Assembly: GCF_900148835.1 (NCBI RefSeq)
Contig: NZ_FRYK01000006.1
Coordinates: 93,884-157,883, forward strand
Reading direction: 5' to 3'
Length of the DNA stretch: 64,000 nt
Origin: Flavobacterium cucumis
GTDB lineage: Bacteria; Bacteroidota; Bacteroidia; Flavobacteriales; Flavobacteriaceae
The notes beneath the pieces were generated by a model. That model worked only from the letters and a program-made list of their open reading frames with translations, was not told the origin of the DNA and did not search any database. Positions 62,855 to 64,000 of the stretch are shown piece by piece (the stretch's first letter is position 1; each line of letters begins with the position of its first letter). The position numbers and the translations under genes were made by a program.

Positions 62855-62995
62855 TATGCACAACGTTTTGGCGCTTGGCGCAGTGGCGGATTTCGGAGCA
62901 CAAAACTGTCAATACACCACAAAAGTTGATGCGAGGTAGAATGTTCAATTAACCACGTCACCCGCCATTGAGCCAAACGCCTGTGCTTGTTGCAC
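62855..62995 (-). repeat. attC-like palindrome C (about 140 bp)
   Basis: TATGCACAA at 62855-62863 and GTTGCAC at 62989-62995 are the end boxes. Inside, GGCGCTTGGCGCAGTGGCGG (62870-62889) pairs with CCGCCATTGAGCCAAACGCC (62962-62981) at 17 of 20 positions. It shares the AGTRGCGGATTTYG segment with palindrome B, so the two are related. It fills most of the gap between the AraC gene and the IS transposase. Confidence 0.65.
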
Positions 62996-63048
62996 AACTC
63001 AAATATATAAATACTTGCATAAAAACGAGATAATTTGTAAATTTATTC

Positions 63049-64000
63049 ATGCAAGGAAAGAAGAATTTTACCCCACAATTATTTGTATCGGTTAATTTGT
63101 TGGACATGGTTCCAGCAGATAATTTTTATAGAAAATTGTTAACCGAACTCGATTTAAGGTTCATTTATAGAGCTACTAAAAAGTATTATGGCAAGGAAGG
63201 ACAAGAGAGTATTGATCCTGTTGTTTTCTTCAAGATATTGTTGGTGGGTTATTTGAATAACATCAACTCAGATAGACAATTAATCGCTTTTTGTAGTGAT
63301 AGTTTATCGATACGTTTGTTTTTGGGTTATGATGTTCATGAGTCATTACCATGGCATAGCACCATTAGTCGTACACGAAGTTTGTATGGCGAAGAAGTGT
63401 TTTTGAGTTTGTTTAAAGAAGTCTTGAAAATGTGCATAAATAAAGGCATGGTTCGTGGCAAACGTCAAGCGGTGGATAGCGTTTTTATCAAAGCCAATGC
63501 TTCTATGGATAGTTTGGTAGAGAAAGAAGTTTTGGAAGATGCTAGTGCTTTTGTAAACGAGTTAGAAGAAAACAGCGAATTTAAAACCACCAGTGCAAGG
63601 AAGAAGTTGGTAGAACAACACCACGCTTGGAAAGAAGAAGCTTATAAAGGAATGCCTAACGCTACAGGCAAAGACAAAATAGATGAATTTGGGAATATCA
63701 TTCGTCCCAAATATGTATCGAATCACACGCATTATTCGCCCACAGATAGCGATGCTAGAGTGAGTGTAAAACCGGGAAAAGCGCGACAATTAAACTATTT
63801 TGGACAAATCGCAGTAGACGATGCGCATCATGTGATTACAGGAGCATGTTCTGATTTTGCTGATAAACGCGATAGTCAGTGTTTAGAACAAATTGTGGAA
63901 CTTACCGAAGAAAACCTAAAGGAAAACGACATTGAGTTAGAAGAACTTTTAGCCGATGGCGGTTACAGCAGTGGCGAAGCGTTGGCGTATTTACATAAAA
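63049..64000 (+). CDS. IS1182-family transposase, 3' end outside window
   Basis: DDE transposase. 317 residues are visible with no internal stop. The N terminus reads MQGKKNFTPQLFVSVNLLDMVPADNFYRK, the middle has DPVVFFKILLVGYLNN, then RQAVDSVFIKANASMDS holding the first aspartate, and later the second acidic core DDAHHVITGACSDFADK and ADGGYSSGEALAYL. The start at 63049 gives the family start. It lies directly right of palindrome C and on the strand opposite the cassette genes. An inverted repeat CTTGCAT (63014)/ATGCAAG (63049) surrounds the start region. Confidence 0.9.
   Translation, partial: MQGKKNFTPQLFVSVNLLDMVPADNFYRKLLTELDLRFIYRATKKYYGKEGQESIDPVVFFKILLVGYLNNINSDRQLIAFCSDSLSIRLFLGYDVHESLPWHSTISRTRSLYGEEVFLSLFKEVLKMCINKGMVRGKRQAVDSVFIKANASMDSLVEKEVLEDASAFVNELEENSEFKTTSARKKLVEQHHAWKEEAYKGMPNATGKDKIDEFGNIIRPKYVSNHTHYSPTDSDARVSVKPGKARQLNYFGQIAVDDAHHVITGACSDFADKRDSQCLEQIVELTEENLKENDIELEELLADGGYSSGEALAYLHK

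Noticed and set aside
1..64000. tRNA, rRNA or integron integrase genes
   Set aside because: No cloverleaf or rRNA-like sequence was noticed by eye, and no frame has the tyrosine-recombinase R..H.RH..Y pattern with the IntI insert.

Overview
The window is AT-rich, densely coded DNA that looks like a member of the Flavobacteriia, most likely Flavobacterium or a close relative. Three things support this: many starts are preceded by the Bacteroidota -7 box TAnnTTTG rather than a purine-rich ribosome site; the gene set is typical of the group (SatD-like/DUF3307 pair, YtxJ of the bacillithiol system, OmpA lipoprotein, outer-membrane beta-barrel TonB-type receptor, LpxD, short GreA-like factors); and proteins carry Bacteroidota-style lipoboxes and signal peptides. 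No rRNA or tRNA gene was seen.

Bases 1 to about 52,000 are a core chromosome segment: a P-type ATPase cut by the window edge, HMG-CoA lyase, pyrD, an FMN-dependent glutamate-synthase-like enzyme, an RluA-type pseudouridine synthase, an M1 peptidase, a MenE-like ligase, arsC, a TonB-type receptor, corA, hutI and hutG, a ClC-F fluoride antiporter behind a fluoride riboswitch, a DEAD-box helicase, a TPR hybrid kinase, ettA, holA, a glycosyltransferase, an OmpA lipoprotein, a TsaC-like enzyme, a UvrD/PcrA helicase, selO, two secreted hydrolases, threonine aldolase, prfB with its programmed frameshift, lpxD and an acyl-CoA carboxylase beta subunit. HMG-CoA lyase and the methylcrotonyl-type carboxylase fit leucine breakdown; hutI and hutG fit histidine breakdown. 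Many convergent gene pairs share bidirectional hairpin terminators. Non-coding oddities here are six alternating half-sites on a 14-bp grid before the SatD-like gene, a 155-bp tandem repeat at 44.5-45.0 kb, and a candidate attenuator at 6.05-6.11 kb.

Bases 52,000 to 63,000 are accessory. Single genes or small gene groups (VapBC-like and ParDE toxin-antitoxin pairs, a DUF4375 protein, a HEAT-like secreted protein, a YD-repeat-like secreted protein, AraC plus monooxygenase, AraC plus VOC plus TfoX_C, and an XRE operon with a cysteine-rich lipoprotein) are separated either by a 425-bp repeat (four near-complete copies and one truncated) or by three different 100-140-bp imperfect palindromes. The short sequence at one end of each inter-repeat segment is the inverted copy of the sequence at its other end, and it differs from segment to segment. 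That is the arrangement expected of integron gene cassettes with attC sites. Most genes lie in the cassette sense (minus strand), with stop codons at or inside the presumed R'' box. No integrase is visible, so this is best described as a candidate integrase-less cassette array with an unusual long attC-like repeat holding a remnant of an IS1182-type transposase. A separate, apparently intact IS1182-family transposase begins at 63,049 and runs off the window.
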